From assembly GCF_000337455.1 (NCBI RefSeq), contig NZ_AOIU01000009.1, positions 103,060-167,059 of the forward strand: DNA of 64,000 bases. The letters run 5' to 3'. A program made the position numbers and the translations under genes. The notes below the pieces were generated by a model, which ran no database searches, was not told where the DNA came from, and worked only from the letters and a program-made list of their open reading frames with translations. Shown piece after piece: positions 8,975 through 17,318 of this stretch; position 1 is the stretch's first letter, and every line of letters begins with the position of its first letter. This DNA is from Halosimplex carlsbadense 2-9-1 (GTDB lineage Archaea > Halobacteriota > Halobacteria > Halobacteriales > Haloarculaceae).

Positions 8975-10603
8975 TCAGCCCGTCAGGATGGATTCGAGTT
9001 CGCCGGGGCTGCTCGCGCGGTCCTCGGGCTTGCCGTCGGCGAGGACGACCGCTTGACCGTCCTCGGCGCGGTCGTCGTCGGGCGCGACGACGGTCTCGTG
9101 GTCGGCCAGCCGCAGCGCGGCGCGGTGGAGGTCGCTCCCGGCCTCGCTCCCCACGGCGACCACGCGGGGGTCGCGCAGCCGAGCGACGGCGGAGGCGTAG
9201 GTCGCCACCTCGACGCCCATCCGGTCGGTCGCGCCGGCGAACGCCGACAGCGCGTCCTCGGCGGCCGCCCGATAGCGGTCGTCGTCGGTCAGCAGCCAGG
9301 TCTCGACCAGCGCGTCCGCGACGTCGACGTTGGTGTCCAGCGGGTACAGCGGACGGTCGAGCAGGCCCGCCCCCTCGGTCGGACCGTCGCGGAACGCGCC
9401 CGCATCGCCCTGCAACTCGTCGATCGCGTAGTCCGCGACCGCCCTCATCGGTCCGGGCTCGCCCAGCACCGACGCGCTCGTGGTCAACCCCGAGAGGACT
9501 CGCGCCTGCGAGGAGAGGAGCCCGGATTCGCCGACCGCGCCGGTCTCGGGGTCGCCGAAGTGAACGACGCTCCCGTCCCCGCCGACGAGTTCGGCCAGGA
9601 CGTGGTCGCGGGCGCGCTCGGCGTAGCGGCGGGCGCGCTCGTCGTCGGTGTAGGCGGCCAGCGTGAGCAGGCCGTCGACGGCGACGCCGTTGTGGCCGGC
9701 GAAGACCGTCCTGTCGACCGGTGGTGCATCCGAATCCTCGCGCTCGGTCGCCTCCTGGCGGTAGTAGGCGTCGTCGCCGCCCTGGCTCGCCGCGAAGGCG
9801 TCGCCGGTCCAGAGGGTCGTCGTCAGGTACTCCACGGTGTCCTCGGCGGTCTCGCGGTAGGCGTCCTCGCCGGTGTAGCGGTAGCCGTGGGCGAACGCCC
9901 GCACGAGCGCGGCGTTCTCGTCGACGAGCTTCTCGCGCTGGGGCGACGCCCAGTTGCGGTTGTGCGAGAACCGATAGAAGCCGCCGTCGTAGGTGTCGGC
10001 GAGTCGCGTCCGGACGGCTTCGAGCGTCCGGGTCGCCTGGTCGCGCGCCCGCACCAGCGCGAACTCGATGGTGCGAGGGAGGGGGAACTTCACGTCCGTG
10101 CCCCACCCGCCGAACTCCTCGTCGTAGGCCGCGAGCAGCTGCTCGACCATGTGCTCCTCGGCGCGGTCCGACAGCTCGCCGGCCGGCGGAGTAGCGTCGC
10201 CGAGTTGTCGGGGGATCGACCCCGCGTCGGCGCCCTTGCCGTCCCAGGTCCGGCGGACGGCGTCGAGTATCTCGCGGAAGCCGTCGATCCCGAGGAAAGT
10301 CGCGCCCGTGATGACCTCACCGTCGGGGGTCGCGAAGACGGTCGAGGGGAACCCGCCCATGTTGTAGCGGTCGCGGACGCGCGGCCGGCGGTCGACGTTC
10401 ACCCGTACCGGGACGAACCCGTCGTTGACGTTGGCGGCGATGCGGGGCTCCGAGTAGGTCGTCTCGTCCATCTCCCGGCAGTCCTCGCTCCAGGGCGCCC
10501 ACAGCGACAGGAGGACGGGTTTGCCCGCCCGCTCGGCGGTCGCGAAGGCGTCCTCGCCCCACTCGCGCCACTCGACTTTCGTCGCGTCCGCTGAATCGTC
10601 CAT
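8975..10603 (-). CDS. DUF255 thioredoxin-domain protein (YyaL-like)
   Basis: A 542-residue protein with an N-terminal thioredoxin-like DUF255 domain and a C-terminal alpha/alpha-toroid related to N-acylglucosamine 2-epimerase and glycosidase barrels (VDENAALVRAFAHGYRYTG and GHNGVAVDGLLTLA are typical segments). The family is widespread but its activity is unknown. Two departures are visible. The usual CHWCHVM redox motif is here WSEDCREM, with only one cysteine (C42), so a CXXC disulfide exchange role is unlikely. The protein is also shorter than the roughly 700 residues typical of the family. The ATG at 10603 sits just ahead of the domain; the upstream open frame is non-coding. Confidence 0.85.
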   Translation of the reverse strand: MDDSADATKVEWREWGEDAFATAERAGKPVLLSLWAPWSEDCREMDETTYSEPRIAANVNDGFVPVRVNVDRRPRVRDRYNMGGFPSTVFATPDGEVITGATFLGIDGFREILDAVRRTWDGKGADAGSIPRQLGDATPPAGELSDRAEEHMVEQLLAAYDEEFGGWGTDVKFPLPRTIEFALVRARDQATRTLEAVRTRLADTYDGGFYRFSHNRNWASPQREKLVDENAALVRAFAHGYRYTGEDAYRETAEDTVEYLTTTLWTGDAFAASQGGDDAYYRQEATEREDSDAPPVDRTVFAGHNGVAVDGLLTLAAYTDDERARRYAERARDHVLAELVGGDGSVVHFGDPETGAVGESGLLSSQARVLSGLTTSASVLGEPGPMRAVADYAIDELQGDAGAFRDGPTEGAGLLDRPLYPLDTNVDVADALVETWLLTDDDRYRAAAEDALSAFAGATDRMGVEVATYASAVARLRDPRVVAVGSEAGSDLHRAALRLADHETVVAPDDDRAEDGQAVVLADGKPEDRASSPGELESILTG

Positions 10604-10768
10604 ACCCCGGGTAGGGTCCCGGCCCTGTAAGGGATCACTGATCGGGTCTTCCCGTCGACGTGCCCGGCACGTGACCGTCGACTGGCGGTACGGCGTCGTC
10701 CCGGAGCCCCACGGCCGGTGTAAATGACAACCGAAATGACTTTGTGGCGGGTACGCGAATCGGGACCG

Positions 10769-11212
10769 ATGGACCGTCGCTCGTACCTCGCGGTCGTTGC
10801 GGCGAGTGTCACGGCCGGGTGTGGGGCCGTCTCGGGGTCGAACGAGGCGGGCTGTTCGGACCCGCGAACGCCGGGGTCCGACCCCGCGACCGTGTCCGGC
10901 GACGCCGACGACAGCCCGACGACGGTGCGACTGACGAACCGGACCGGTGACTCCCGGAGCCTCCTCGTCGAAGTCTCCGAGATGAACGCGTGGGAGGAGA
11001 CGGTGTTTCGGGACTGTTACGACGTGGCCCCCGACGCGACGCGCGAACAGGTGGTTTCGATCGAGCGCGCGGGGGAGTATCACGTCTTAGTGGAGACGGG
11101 CCGGGCCAGCAGCGCGACCGTCGTCGCGGTCGGGTCCCGGCCCGCTCCCGTCGATATCGAGGTCCGCGACGGAGGAGCCGTCGCCGTTCGACGGTCCGAG
11201 CCGACGACGTGA
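10769..11212 (+). CDS. Small predicted lipoprotein, function unknown
   Basis: A 147-residue protein starting MDRRSYLAVVAASVTAGCGA: two arginines, a hydrophobic stretch and a lipobox-like TAGC, so the mature protein would begin at the cysteine and be anchored outside the membrane. The remainder is a beta-rich domain (TVRLTNRTGDSRSLLVEVSE) with three further cysteines and resembles small haloarchaeal extracytoplasmic domains. I do not recognise a named family. An in-frame ATG 45 nt upstream (10724) would bury the signal sequence, so 10769 is preferred. It converges on etfA, whose stop is 20 nt away. Confidence 0.65.
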   Translation: MDRRSYLAVVAASVTAGCGAVSGSNEAGCSDPRTPGSDPATVSGDADDSPTTVRLTNRTGDSRSLLVEVSEMNAWEETVFRDCYDVAPDATREQVVSIERAGEYHVLVETGRASSATVVAVGSRPAPVDIEVRDGGAVAVRRSEPTT

Positions 11213-11231
11213 CGCGCCCGCAGAGTGGACG

Positions 11232-12185
11232 CTACCCGCCGAACTGTTCGGTCAGCGCCGGCACGACCTCGAACAGGTCGTCGACGATGCCGTAGTCGGC
11301 GATGTCGAAGATTGGGGCGTTGGGGTCTTTGTTGATCGCGATGATCGTGTCCGCGCCTTTCATCCCGGCGACGTGCTGGACCGCGCCCGAGATACCGATC
11401 GCGATGTACACGTCGGGCGTCACCACTTTGCCGCTCTGGCCGACCTGGCGGTTCTTCGGGAGCCAGCCGCTGTCGACGACGGGGCGGGAGGCCGAGACGG
11501 TCGCGTCCAGCGCCTCCGCCAGGTCCCAGACGATGTCGAGGTTGTCCTCCTCCTCGATGCCACGGCCCACCGACACCAGCACGTCGGCCTCCGAGATGTC
11601 CACGTCGCCGCCCGCGACCTCTTCGAAGCCGGTGACGGTCGACCGCACCGCGGACTCGTCGACGGTCACGTCGAACGGCTCGACGGTCGCGTCGCCGCCT
11701 TTCGGCGCCTGTGGCCACTCGGCCGGTCGGAGCGTCACGACGGCGCGGTCGGCCTCGACTTCGATCGTCGTCTCGACCTTCGAGCCGTACATCTCGCGGG
11801 TGACGACGAGATTACCGTCGACATCCATGTCGACAGCGTCGGTCACGATCGGCAGGTCCAGCCGCTCGGCCACGGCCGGCGCGTAGTCCAGTCCGTTGAC
11901 GGTGTGGGGCAGGAGCAGATAGTCGGGGTCCAGCCCGTCGGCCAGCCCCTCGACGGCCTGGACGGACACGTCGTGGTTGAACTCCTCGCCGTGGTCGACG
12001 GTGTGGACGGCGTCGACCCCCTCGCGGACGAGCGCCTCGCCGAACGATTCCACGTCGCCGCCGACGACCGCGAGGTGGAGTTCCGAATCGGTGGCGTCGG
12101 CCAGCTCGCGGCCGGCGCCCGCGAGTTCGTGGCTCACGTCGCGCAGTTCGCCGCGGCGGTGCTCGGCGACGGCCAGCACCGTCAT
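11232..12185 (-). CDS. etfA: Electron transfer flavoprotein alpha subunit
   Basis: A 317-residue ETF alpha (FixB). The C-terminal FAD-binding domain is complete: SVGRGIEEEDNLDIVWDLAE, ASRPVVDSGWLPKNRQVGQSG, GISGAVQHVAGM and AINKDPNAPIFDIADYGIV all match the family pattern. With ETF beta it carries electrons from acyl-CoA or other dehydrogenases to the quinone pool. Its ATG overlaps the etfB stop by four bases (ATGA), the usual sign of equimolar coupled translation. No ETF:quinone oxidoreductase is adjacent in this window. Confidence 0.95.
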   Translation of the reverse strand: MTVLAVAEHRRGELRDVSHELAGAGRELADATDSELHLAVVGGDVESFGEALVREGVDAVHTVDHGEEFNHDVSVQAVEGLADGLDPDYLLLPHTVNGLDYAPAVAERLDLPIVTDAVDMDVDGNLVVTREMYGSKVETTIEVEADRAVVTLRPAEWPQAPKGGDATVEPFDVTVDESAVRSTVTGFEEVAGGDVDISEADVLVSVGRGIEEEDNLDIVWDLAEALDATVSASRPVVDSGWLPKNRQVGQSGKVVTPDVYIAIGISGAVQHVAGMKGADTIIAINKDPNAPIFDIADYGIVDDLFEVVPALTEQFGG

Positions 12186-12973
12186 TGGCCCACCCCCGCA
12201 TCGCGGAGGACCGCGGCGAGTTCACCCGCCGTCTCGTCGGCGCCGCCCTCGAAGACGGTCGCCTCGCCCTCCGCCTCGGGCTCGTCGGTCGCCGTCCAGC
12301 GCAGCGGCGTCTCCAGCGCGCTCTCGTCGAGCCCCAGATCGGCGAGCGTCCGCACGTCGAGCGGTTTGTTCTGGGCCTGGCGGATGCCCCGGAGGCTGGC
12401 GTAGCGCGGCTCGTTGATCCCCGTCTGGATGGTCAACACGGCGGGCAACTCCACGTCGGTCAGCTCCTCGACCCCGCCCTCCAGTTCGCGGTGGACCGAG
12501 GCGACGCCGCCATCGGCGTCGAGTTCGAGCTGATTGACGACCGCGGCCCACTCGTCGCCGAGCTTCTCGGCGAGCGTCACCCCCGTGGCGGCGAAGCTGT
12601 CGTCGCCGCTCTGGACGCCCGAGAGTACCAGGTCGGGTTCCTCCTCGCGGGCGACCGCGGCGAGCAGCGACGCCTTCGTCTCGGCGTCGAGCAGGTCCCG
12701 CTCGGCGATGGCGTCGTCCCAGACGCGGACCGCGCGGTCGGCGCCCTTCGCCAGCGCCTTCCGAACGGCCTCCTCCGAGCGCTCGGGACCGACGGTGACG
12801 GTGACGACCTCCACGTCCTCGCCGTCCTCCGCGATCTGTACCGCTTCCTCGACGGCGTAGTCGTCCCACTCGTTGAGCTCGTAAGTGAGATACCGCTCGT
12901 CGACGTCGAGCCCGTCGATCTCGAACTCGTCGTCGACGACCGCCACGTCCGTCACTGTGACGAGGACCTTCAT
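12182..12973 (-). CDS. etfB: Electron transfer flavoprotein beta subunit
   Basis: A 263-residue ETF beta (FixA) with the nucleotide-binding fold MKVLVTVTDVA, the segment ALAKGADRAVRVWDDA, and the family signature region LPAVLTIQTGINEPRYASL. It forms the heterodimer with the alpha subunit encoded directly downstream and binds AMP rather than FAD in the classic ETF group. It is the first gene of the two-gene unit, read toward lower coordinates. Confidence 0.94.
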   Translation of the reverse strand: MKVLVTVTDVAVVDDEFEIDGLDVDERYLTYELNEWDDYAVEEAVQIAEDGEDVEVVTVTVGPERSEEAVRKALAKGADRAVRVWDDAIAERDLLDAETKASLLAAVAREEEPDLVLSGVQSGDDSFAATGVTLAEKLGDEWAAVVNQLELDADGGVASVHRELEGGVEELTDVELPAVLTIQTGINEPRYASLRGIRQAQNKPLDVRTLADLGLDESALETPLRWTATDEPEAEGEATVFEGGADETAGELAAVLRDAGVGQ

Positions 12974-13075
12974 AGCTCGACGGTTGGCCCGCTCGGCGGT
13001 TAAACGTTTCCGAGGGATCGGTCGTTGTTCGGCGTTTTCGCGGCGAAACGCGGTCCTGTCCGGAGTACACCCGGC

Positions 13076-14458
13076 CTACTCGGAGTCGAGGTCGGTCACG
13101 TCCTCGTCGGGGAACGAGATGAGGTTCTCCCGGCCGATCCGGAGCTTGTCGATCCGGTCGTCGTCGTCCATGGCCGAGAGCAACTGCGAGACCTTCGCGT
13201 TCGACCACCCGGTCTCCTGGACGATGGCCGCCTGTTTCATCCGGCCGCCGTTTTGCTCGATCAGTCGCTCGACGCGCTCCTCGTCGCTGAGCAGTTCCTC
13301 GTCGATGCCGTCGTCGGACTCGCCGGTCTCGTCGGTCGTCTCGGCGTCCGTGCCCGCGTCGGCACCGGCGGCGGCGGCCGACCCGTTCGCCCCCGCGGCT
13401 CCACCGGCGACGCCGGCGCTGGCCGCGTCCTCCGTCGGCGCGACGCCGTCGGCGGCGGTCCCGGCCGTCTCGCCGTCGGCCGCGGCGCCGTCGGCAGCCG
13501 CCGCGCCGGCCTCGGGTCCGCCGCCCGAGCCGATGAGTCCGCCGAGGCCGTCTCCGTCGTCCTCGCGGCGCATGTACGCGACGAGTACGGCGGCGCTCGC
13601 CCCGCCGAGGACGACGACGACGACGAACGGCAGCGCGCCCAGAAGGCCGTCGCCGTCACTGCCTGGGCCGCCGGGCCCCGTTCCCGTGCCCGTCGTGGGA
13701 CCGTCGGGGCTCCCGGTCGGCGTCACCGTCGGCGGTTGGGTCGTGGGCGTCTGGGTCGCAGCGTCGCCGGAGTAGACGATCCACGGGCCGCGTTGGCCGA
13801 AGTTCTGTGGCCCCTCCCACGTGGCGACGCCGCCCGCGAGACTCGACGCCGCGGCGGCGCCGCTCGTCGGCACGCTGCTGATACCGTATCCGTCGGGCGG
13901 AACGACGACCAGCGTCTCGCTCTCCGACAGCGACGAGAGCCACGCGCCCGAAGAGGTGTTGAACGCGTCGTCGACGGAGAGCAGGTCGCCGTTCGTCCGT
14001 CCGAAGTTCGTCCACGTGAACGTCGTCCAGACGGCACCGGTCCCGTCGTGCAGCGCGTGATGGCGCTCGACGTTCCGGATCGTCATCTCGCGGCCGGTCA
14101 CGCGACTGGCGTTGTCGGCGGCCTCGACGAACGAGTCGAGGACGAGCGGCGACTCGCTCTCGTTGAACTCGTCGACGAAATCGCGGAACGCCCGCCGCTC
14201 GTCGGCGGTCGTGATCGAGTCGGACACGACGGTCTTCACGCGCCACCGGGCGTCGCCGTCGGCGGCCACCTCGATCCGCATCTCGATCTCTCCCTGAGCG
14301 ATGGAGTCGTTGTGCGGGGCGGCGTTCGCGCCGACCATCCCGGAGTGGACTGCCGGACCCGTGGCCTCCGCGGCTCCGAGCGCCGCGGCCGGGGCGACCC
14401 CGACCGGGAGGAGGAGGAGGAGTGCGGTGACGACGACGGCGAACGACCGCGGGGACAT
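13076..14458 (-). CDS. Membrane-anchored protein with secreted domain and cytoplasmic winged helix
   Basis: A 460-residue single-pass protein. It has a signal peptide (residues 1-25), an extracellular domain of about 200 residues (NVERHHALHDGTGAVWTTFT region), a Thr/Pro-rich stalk, one membrane helix (LGALPFVVVVVLGGASAAVLV) and a Gly/Ala-rich acidic linker. The C-terminal winged helix has the segment MKQAAIVQETGWSNAKVSQLL typical of haloarchaeal HTH proteins. The topology puts the DNA-binding-like domain in the cytoplasm and a sensor-like domain outside, so a one-component membrane regulator is plausible. I recall DUF7345/DUF7343-type haloarchaeal proteins of this build, but the exact family was not checked. 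It is divergent from the secreted coiled-coil gene at 14603, with a shared 144-nt promoter region. Confidence 0.75.
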   Translation of the reverse strand: MSPRSFAVVVTALLLLLPVGVAPAAALGAAEATGPAVHSGMVGANAAPHNDSIAQGEIEMRIEVAADGDARWRVKTVVSDSITTADERRAFRDFVDEFNESESPLVLDSFVEAADNASRVTGREMTIRNVERHHALHDGTGAVWTTFTWTNFGRTNGDLLSVDDAFNTSSGAWLSSLSESETLVVVPPDGYGISSVPTSGAAAASSLAGGVATWEGPQNFGQRGPWIVYSGDAATQTPTTQPPTVTPTGSPDGPTTGTGTGPGGPGSDGDGLLGALPFVVVVVLGGASAAVLVAYMRREDDGDGLGGLIGSGGGPEAGAAAADGAAADGETAGTAADGVAPTEDAASAGVAGGAAGANGSAAAAGADAGTDAETTDETGESDDGIDEELLSDEERVERLIEQNGGRMKQAAIVQETGWSNAKVSQLLSAMDDDDRIDKLRIGRENLISFPDEDVTDLDSE

Positions 14459-14602
14459 ACTCGACTCATTTCGGCCGGAGCGGAAAACGCTTTTCATTAA
14501 AACGTCTCCGTTGCTTTTGAAACGTCTGCGGCCCTCTCTACGCCTCGCGTCGGTATCGCGAGTAGATGGGTTTTTGTAATTGGCGACGAAAGAGGGCATC
14601 CG

Positions 14603-15898
14603 ATGTCTCAGAACCGCCCTGTCCTCCTCGCGGTCCTGGCGCTGCTCGTGGCGGCACCGGCGACACAGGTGGTCGCCGCGGGATCGCTCGGAACGGGCTC
14701 CGCTTCCCTCCCCGAGCGCGCACTCGAACCCGACGGCGGACCGACGCCGGGCGCGTCGGTCGCCGCCCAGCAGAGCGCCCCGACCGACGCGGCTGCCCAA
14801 CAGAACAGGTCGAACTACCTCGGGATCAACGACGAGGCCGTCGAGACCGCTGACTACCAGCGGGCCGGGCTGAACGTCGGCGGCGCCCTCCAGCGGGACG
14901 TGGCCGCCCTCCAGGGGGAGTACGCGTCGCTCACGTTCGAACGGCGCTACGAGAACACGACCAAAGAGCGCCCGCGGACGGCGCTCCTCCGCGAGGAGGT
15001 CAGCCGCCTCGGCGAGCGCGTCCAGCGGCTCGAACTCCGGCGCAACCGGCTCCTCGACGACTACAACGCCGGAGAGGTCAGCGAGGGGGAGTTCCTGCGG
15101 GAAGTCGCCGCGATCGATAGGGCCGCCCGCGTCGTCGGCGACCGGTTCACCCGGATCCGCGGCGCGACCGGGCTGGAACTGCCCTCGGGGCTGGACACGA
15201 AGATGAACAACCTCGAGGGCGATCTGCTCTCGTTGCGGGGGCCCGTGCGCGCCCAGGTCGGAGCGGCCATGGCGGGCGAACGCCCGCCCGTTCCGGTCTA
15301 CGCGGTCACGTCACAGACGGGCATCGTACTGTCGTCGGTCGACCGGTCGCAGTACTACCGCGAAGCCTATCTCGGCCAGAACCGCGAAGAGGTCGGACCT
15401 GACCTGTTCGTCACGGAGGGCTCGCCCAACGGCGTCGTGGCCGCGGTCAGCCGGATGACGGAGCTCTACCCGTGGGCGAGTTCCAACAGCCGCTCCGGCC
15501 CGAACGTCGAGGGCATCGGGAACACCTCCATCTACTACGTGTCGCTGCGCCACTCCCACGGCTCGCTCGGTACCTACCTCGACGGGCGCACGGAGTCGCC
15601 GTTCCGCGAGATACAGACCAAATCCCTCGAAGCCACGCCCAGAACCGCCACGACGAACGCGAGCCAGGGCGTCGAACTGACGGTAAACCGAACGCACGCG
15701 ACCGGCCCGATGCAGATATCGGTCCGTGACAACCTGACCGGCGACGCCCTCGAAGCGAACGTGACCATCAACGGCGACGATGTCGGATCGACCGGCGCCG
15801 ACGGCGAGCTCTGGACGCTCACCCCGAAACAGGCGGTCCGTCTCGAGGTCACGACCAGCGACGGCCGGACGGTTCGCGACCGCTTCTTCGCGAGCTAA
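14603..15898 (+). CDS. Secreted coiled-coil protein with C-terminal carboxypeptidase-regulatory-like domain
   Basis: A 431-residue exported protein with a clear signal peptide (PVLLAVLALLVAAPATQVVA). A long helical region follows (residues about 85-200, rich in Glu/Arg, including EEVSRLGERVQRLELRRN), then a mixed domain, and a small C-terminal beta domain (EANVTINGDDVGSTGADGEL) that looks like a carboxypeptidase-regulatory or big-like fold. I recall haloarchaeal DUF7096 proteins like this next to membrane HTH genes, which matches the divergent neighbour. Function is unknown; a partner of the neighbouring sensor-like protein is an inference from position only. Confidence 0.7.
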   Translation: MSQNRPVLLAVLALLVAAPATQVVAAGSLGTGSASLPERALEPDGGPTPGASVAAQQSAPTDAAAQQNRSNYLGINDEAVETADYQRAGLNVGGALQRDVAALQGEYASLTFERRYENTTKERPRTALLREEVSRLGERVQRLELRRNRLLDDYNAGEVSEGEFLREVAAIDRAARVVGDRFTRIRGATGLELPSGLDTKMNNLEGDLLSLRGPVRAQVGAAMAGERPPVPVYAVTSQTGIVLSSVDRSQYYREAYLGQNREEVGPDLFVTEGSPNGVVAAVSRMTELYPWASSNSRSGPNVEGIGNTSIYYVSLRHSHGSLGTYLDGRTESPFREIQTKSLEATPRTATTNASQGVELTVNRTHATGPMQISVRDNLTGDALEANVTINGDDVGSTGADGELWTLTPKQAVRLEVTTSDGRTVRDRFFAS

Positions 15899-15957
15899 AT
15901 CCCACTCTCGGAACCGTTCTCACCGAAAACTGTCCGCGCCGCTCGCTACGGGCACTG

Positions 15958-16133
15958 CGTGGCGGCTACGCCGCCACGACATACGGTCGCGGGCCCTCGG
16001 CCCGCGACCCGCCGCTCGCGCAAAAACGTGGTCCTGCTGAGCGAAGCGAAGTGGTTCGAGAGAGCGACGCTCTCTCGTCATGTCGAAAATCTCTGCTTTT
16101 CGGACACAGGGCTCGGGAGAGCTTGCTCTCCCG
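15958..16133. repeat. Tract of four perfect GC-rich hairpins between convergent genes
   Basis: Four perfect inverted repeats in 176 bases: 15958-15978 (9-bp arms CGTGGCGGC, loop TAC), 15985-16009 (11-bp arms GGTCGCGGGCC, loop CTC), 16057-16077 (10-bp arms CGAGAGAGCG, loop A) and 16114-16133 (9-bp arms CGGGAGAGC, loop TT). The sequences differ from each other, so these are not copies of one element. They lie in the 270-nt gap between the convergent coiled-coil gene and the methyltransferase gene, where they may end transcription from both sides or protect mRNA ends. No protein-coding content is visible in the gap. Confidence 0.8.
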
Positions 16134-16168
16134 GTGGCGGAAAAGCGCTCGCTCCGCTCGCGAGTCCG

Positions 16169-16786
16169 CTACTCGGGGACTTCGGCGACGGTCGTGATCG
16201 CCACTTTCGGGCTGTAGGAGGGTCCCATCGTCACGTGGCGGAACTGCTCGTAGCCCGCCTCGCGGAACATCCGGTCGGCCTCGTCCTCGCCGTAGAACAG
16301 CATGAACGCGTCGGCGAGCTTCTGGAAGACGGTGTTGGAGGGGTAGTTCGGGCCGACGATAAGGACCTGTCCGCCGGGTTTCGCGATGCGGCGACACTCC
16401 GCGAGCGCCGCGACGGGGTCGGGCCAGTACTCAATCGACCCCGACGACCACACCACGTCGAAGGTGTCGTCTTTGAACGGCAGGCGCTCGGCGTCGCCGC
16501 GGTAGAAGCTGACGGGGTCGTGTTTGCCGAGCTTCTGCCAGGCCTTCTCCATCTGGTGGACGCTCTGGTCGAGGCCGTGGACGTTGTCGGTGCGTTCGAG
16601 GATGCCCTCGGTGGCGAAGCCGGTGCCACAGCCCACGTCGAGGACGCGGTCGTCGGACGCGATGTCCAAGAGGTCGAGCGCCTCCGTCCGCATCTCCTCG
16701 TTCCAGATGAACGGGTTGACCTGGTCGTACACCTTCGAGAGGTACTTGTAAAAGATCCGGGCGCGCGTCTTGTCCTGGACGGCCAT
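16169..16786 (-). CDS. VTE3-like quinone methyltransferase
   Basis: A 205-residue SAM-dependent methyltransferase with the glycine-rich motif VLDVGCGTGFATEGI, motif II around GDAERLPF and the SSGSIEYWPDP segment. The layout FYKYLSKVYD, LDQSVHQMEKA, GSIEYWPDP and MLFYGEDE follows closely what I recall of plant chloroplast VTE3 (MPBQ/MSBQ methyltransferase, an enzyme of tocopherol and plastoquinone synthesis whose closest relatives were noted to be archaeal). Haloarchaea make menaquinones, so a ring-methylation step is the likely role. ATG 16786 fits the start of the alignable region; an in-frame ATG at 16813 would add nine residues. It is divergent from the ATP synthase operon. Confidence 0.8.
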   Translation of the reverse strand: MAVQDKTRARIFYKYLSKVYDQVNPFIWNEEMRTEALDLLDIASDDRVLDVGCGTGFATEGILERTDNVHGLDQSVHQMEKAWQKLGKHDPVSFYRGDAERLPFKDDTFDVVWSSGSIEYWPDPVAALAECRRIAKPGGQVLIVGPNYPSNTVFQKLADAFMLFYGEDEADRMFREAGYEQFRHVTMGPSYSPKVAITTVAEVPE

Positions 16787-16946
16787 TGGCGGACGTTGGG
16801 TCCAGATCGGCATAGTTCCCCCGTTTTCCGACGCCTCTCCGGGGGGAGCGGCGCCGTCGTCCCGGGGCGAGTCGCCCGCGGGCTGGCGTCTCGACGCCGT
16901 CGTACGGGCCCGTTACCCGACGCTCGACCGGGGACACTTCGCAACT

Positions 16947-16954
16947 ACCAAATA
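16947..16954 (+). promoter_or_regulatory. TATA-like element ahead of atpH
   Basis: ACCAAATA lies 32-39 nt before the atpH ATG in a gap that also serves the divergent methyltransferase. It is the only A/T-rich TATA candidate at suitable distance and would give a short-leader transcript for the ATP synthase operon. Confidence 0.45.
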
Positions 16955-16985
16955 GGCCCTGAACCGATCTCCCCACGATTAGCAA

Positions 16986-17318
16986 ATGCCAAGGCCAGAG
17001 GTTCTCGACCGAGTCAAAGACGCCGAACAGGAGGCGGACGAGATCGTCGCCGAGGCCGAGGAGGACGCCGAGGAGACGGTCGCCGAGGCCCGCGAGGAGG
17101 CCGACGAGATACGCGAGCGAGCCCGAGAGGAGGCCGACGCGGAGGCAGACGAGCGTCTCGAGGACGCGCGCGAAGAGATCGGGGCCGAGCGCGAACGCAT
17201 CCTCGAAGAGGGTGCCGAGGAGCGTGAGGCGCTCGAGGCGCGCGCCGAGGGACGCGAGGAGGCGGTCGTCGAGTACGTGGTGACACAGTTCGAGGAGGCG
17301 GTGCATGCTCAGACCTAA
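16986..17318 (+). CDS. atpH: A-type ATP synthase subunit H
   Basis: A 110-residue, almost entirely helical and highly charged protein (repeated AEEDAEETVAEAREEADEI pattern). Subunit H forms the peripheral stalk of the A-type ATP synthase as a coiled coil with subunit E. It is the first gene of the operon atpHIKECFAB. Its stop overlaps the start of atpI by 14 nt. Low sequence complexity makes the call depend on position and the family's length, both of which fit. Confidence 0.9.
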   Translation: MPRPEVLDRVKDAEQEADEIVAEAEEDAEETVAEAREEADEIRERAREEADAEADERLEDAREEIGAERERILEEGAEEREALEARAEGREEAVVEYVVTQFEEAVHAQT

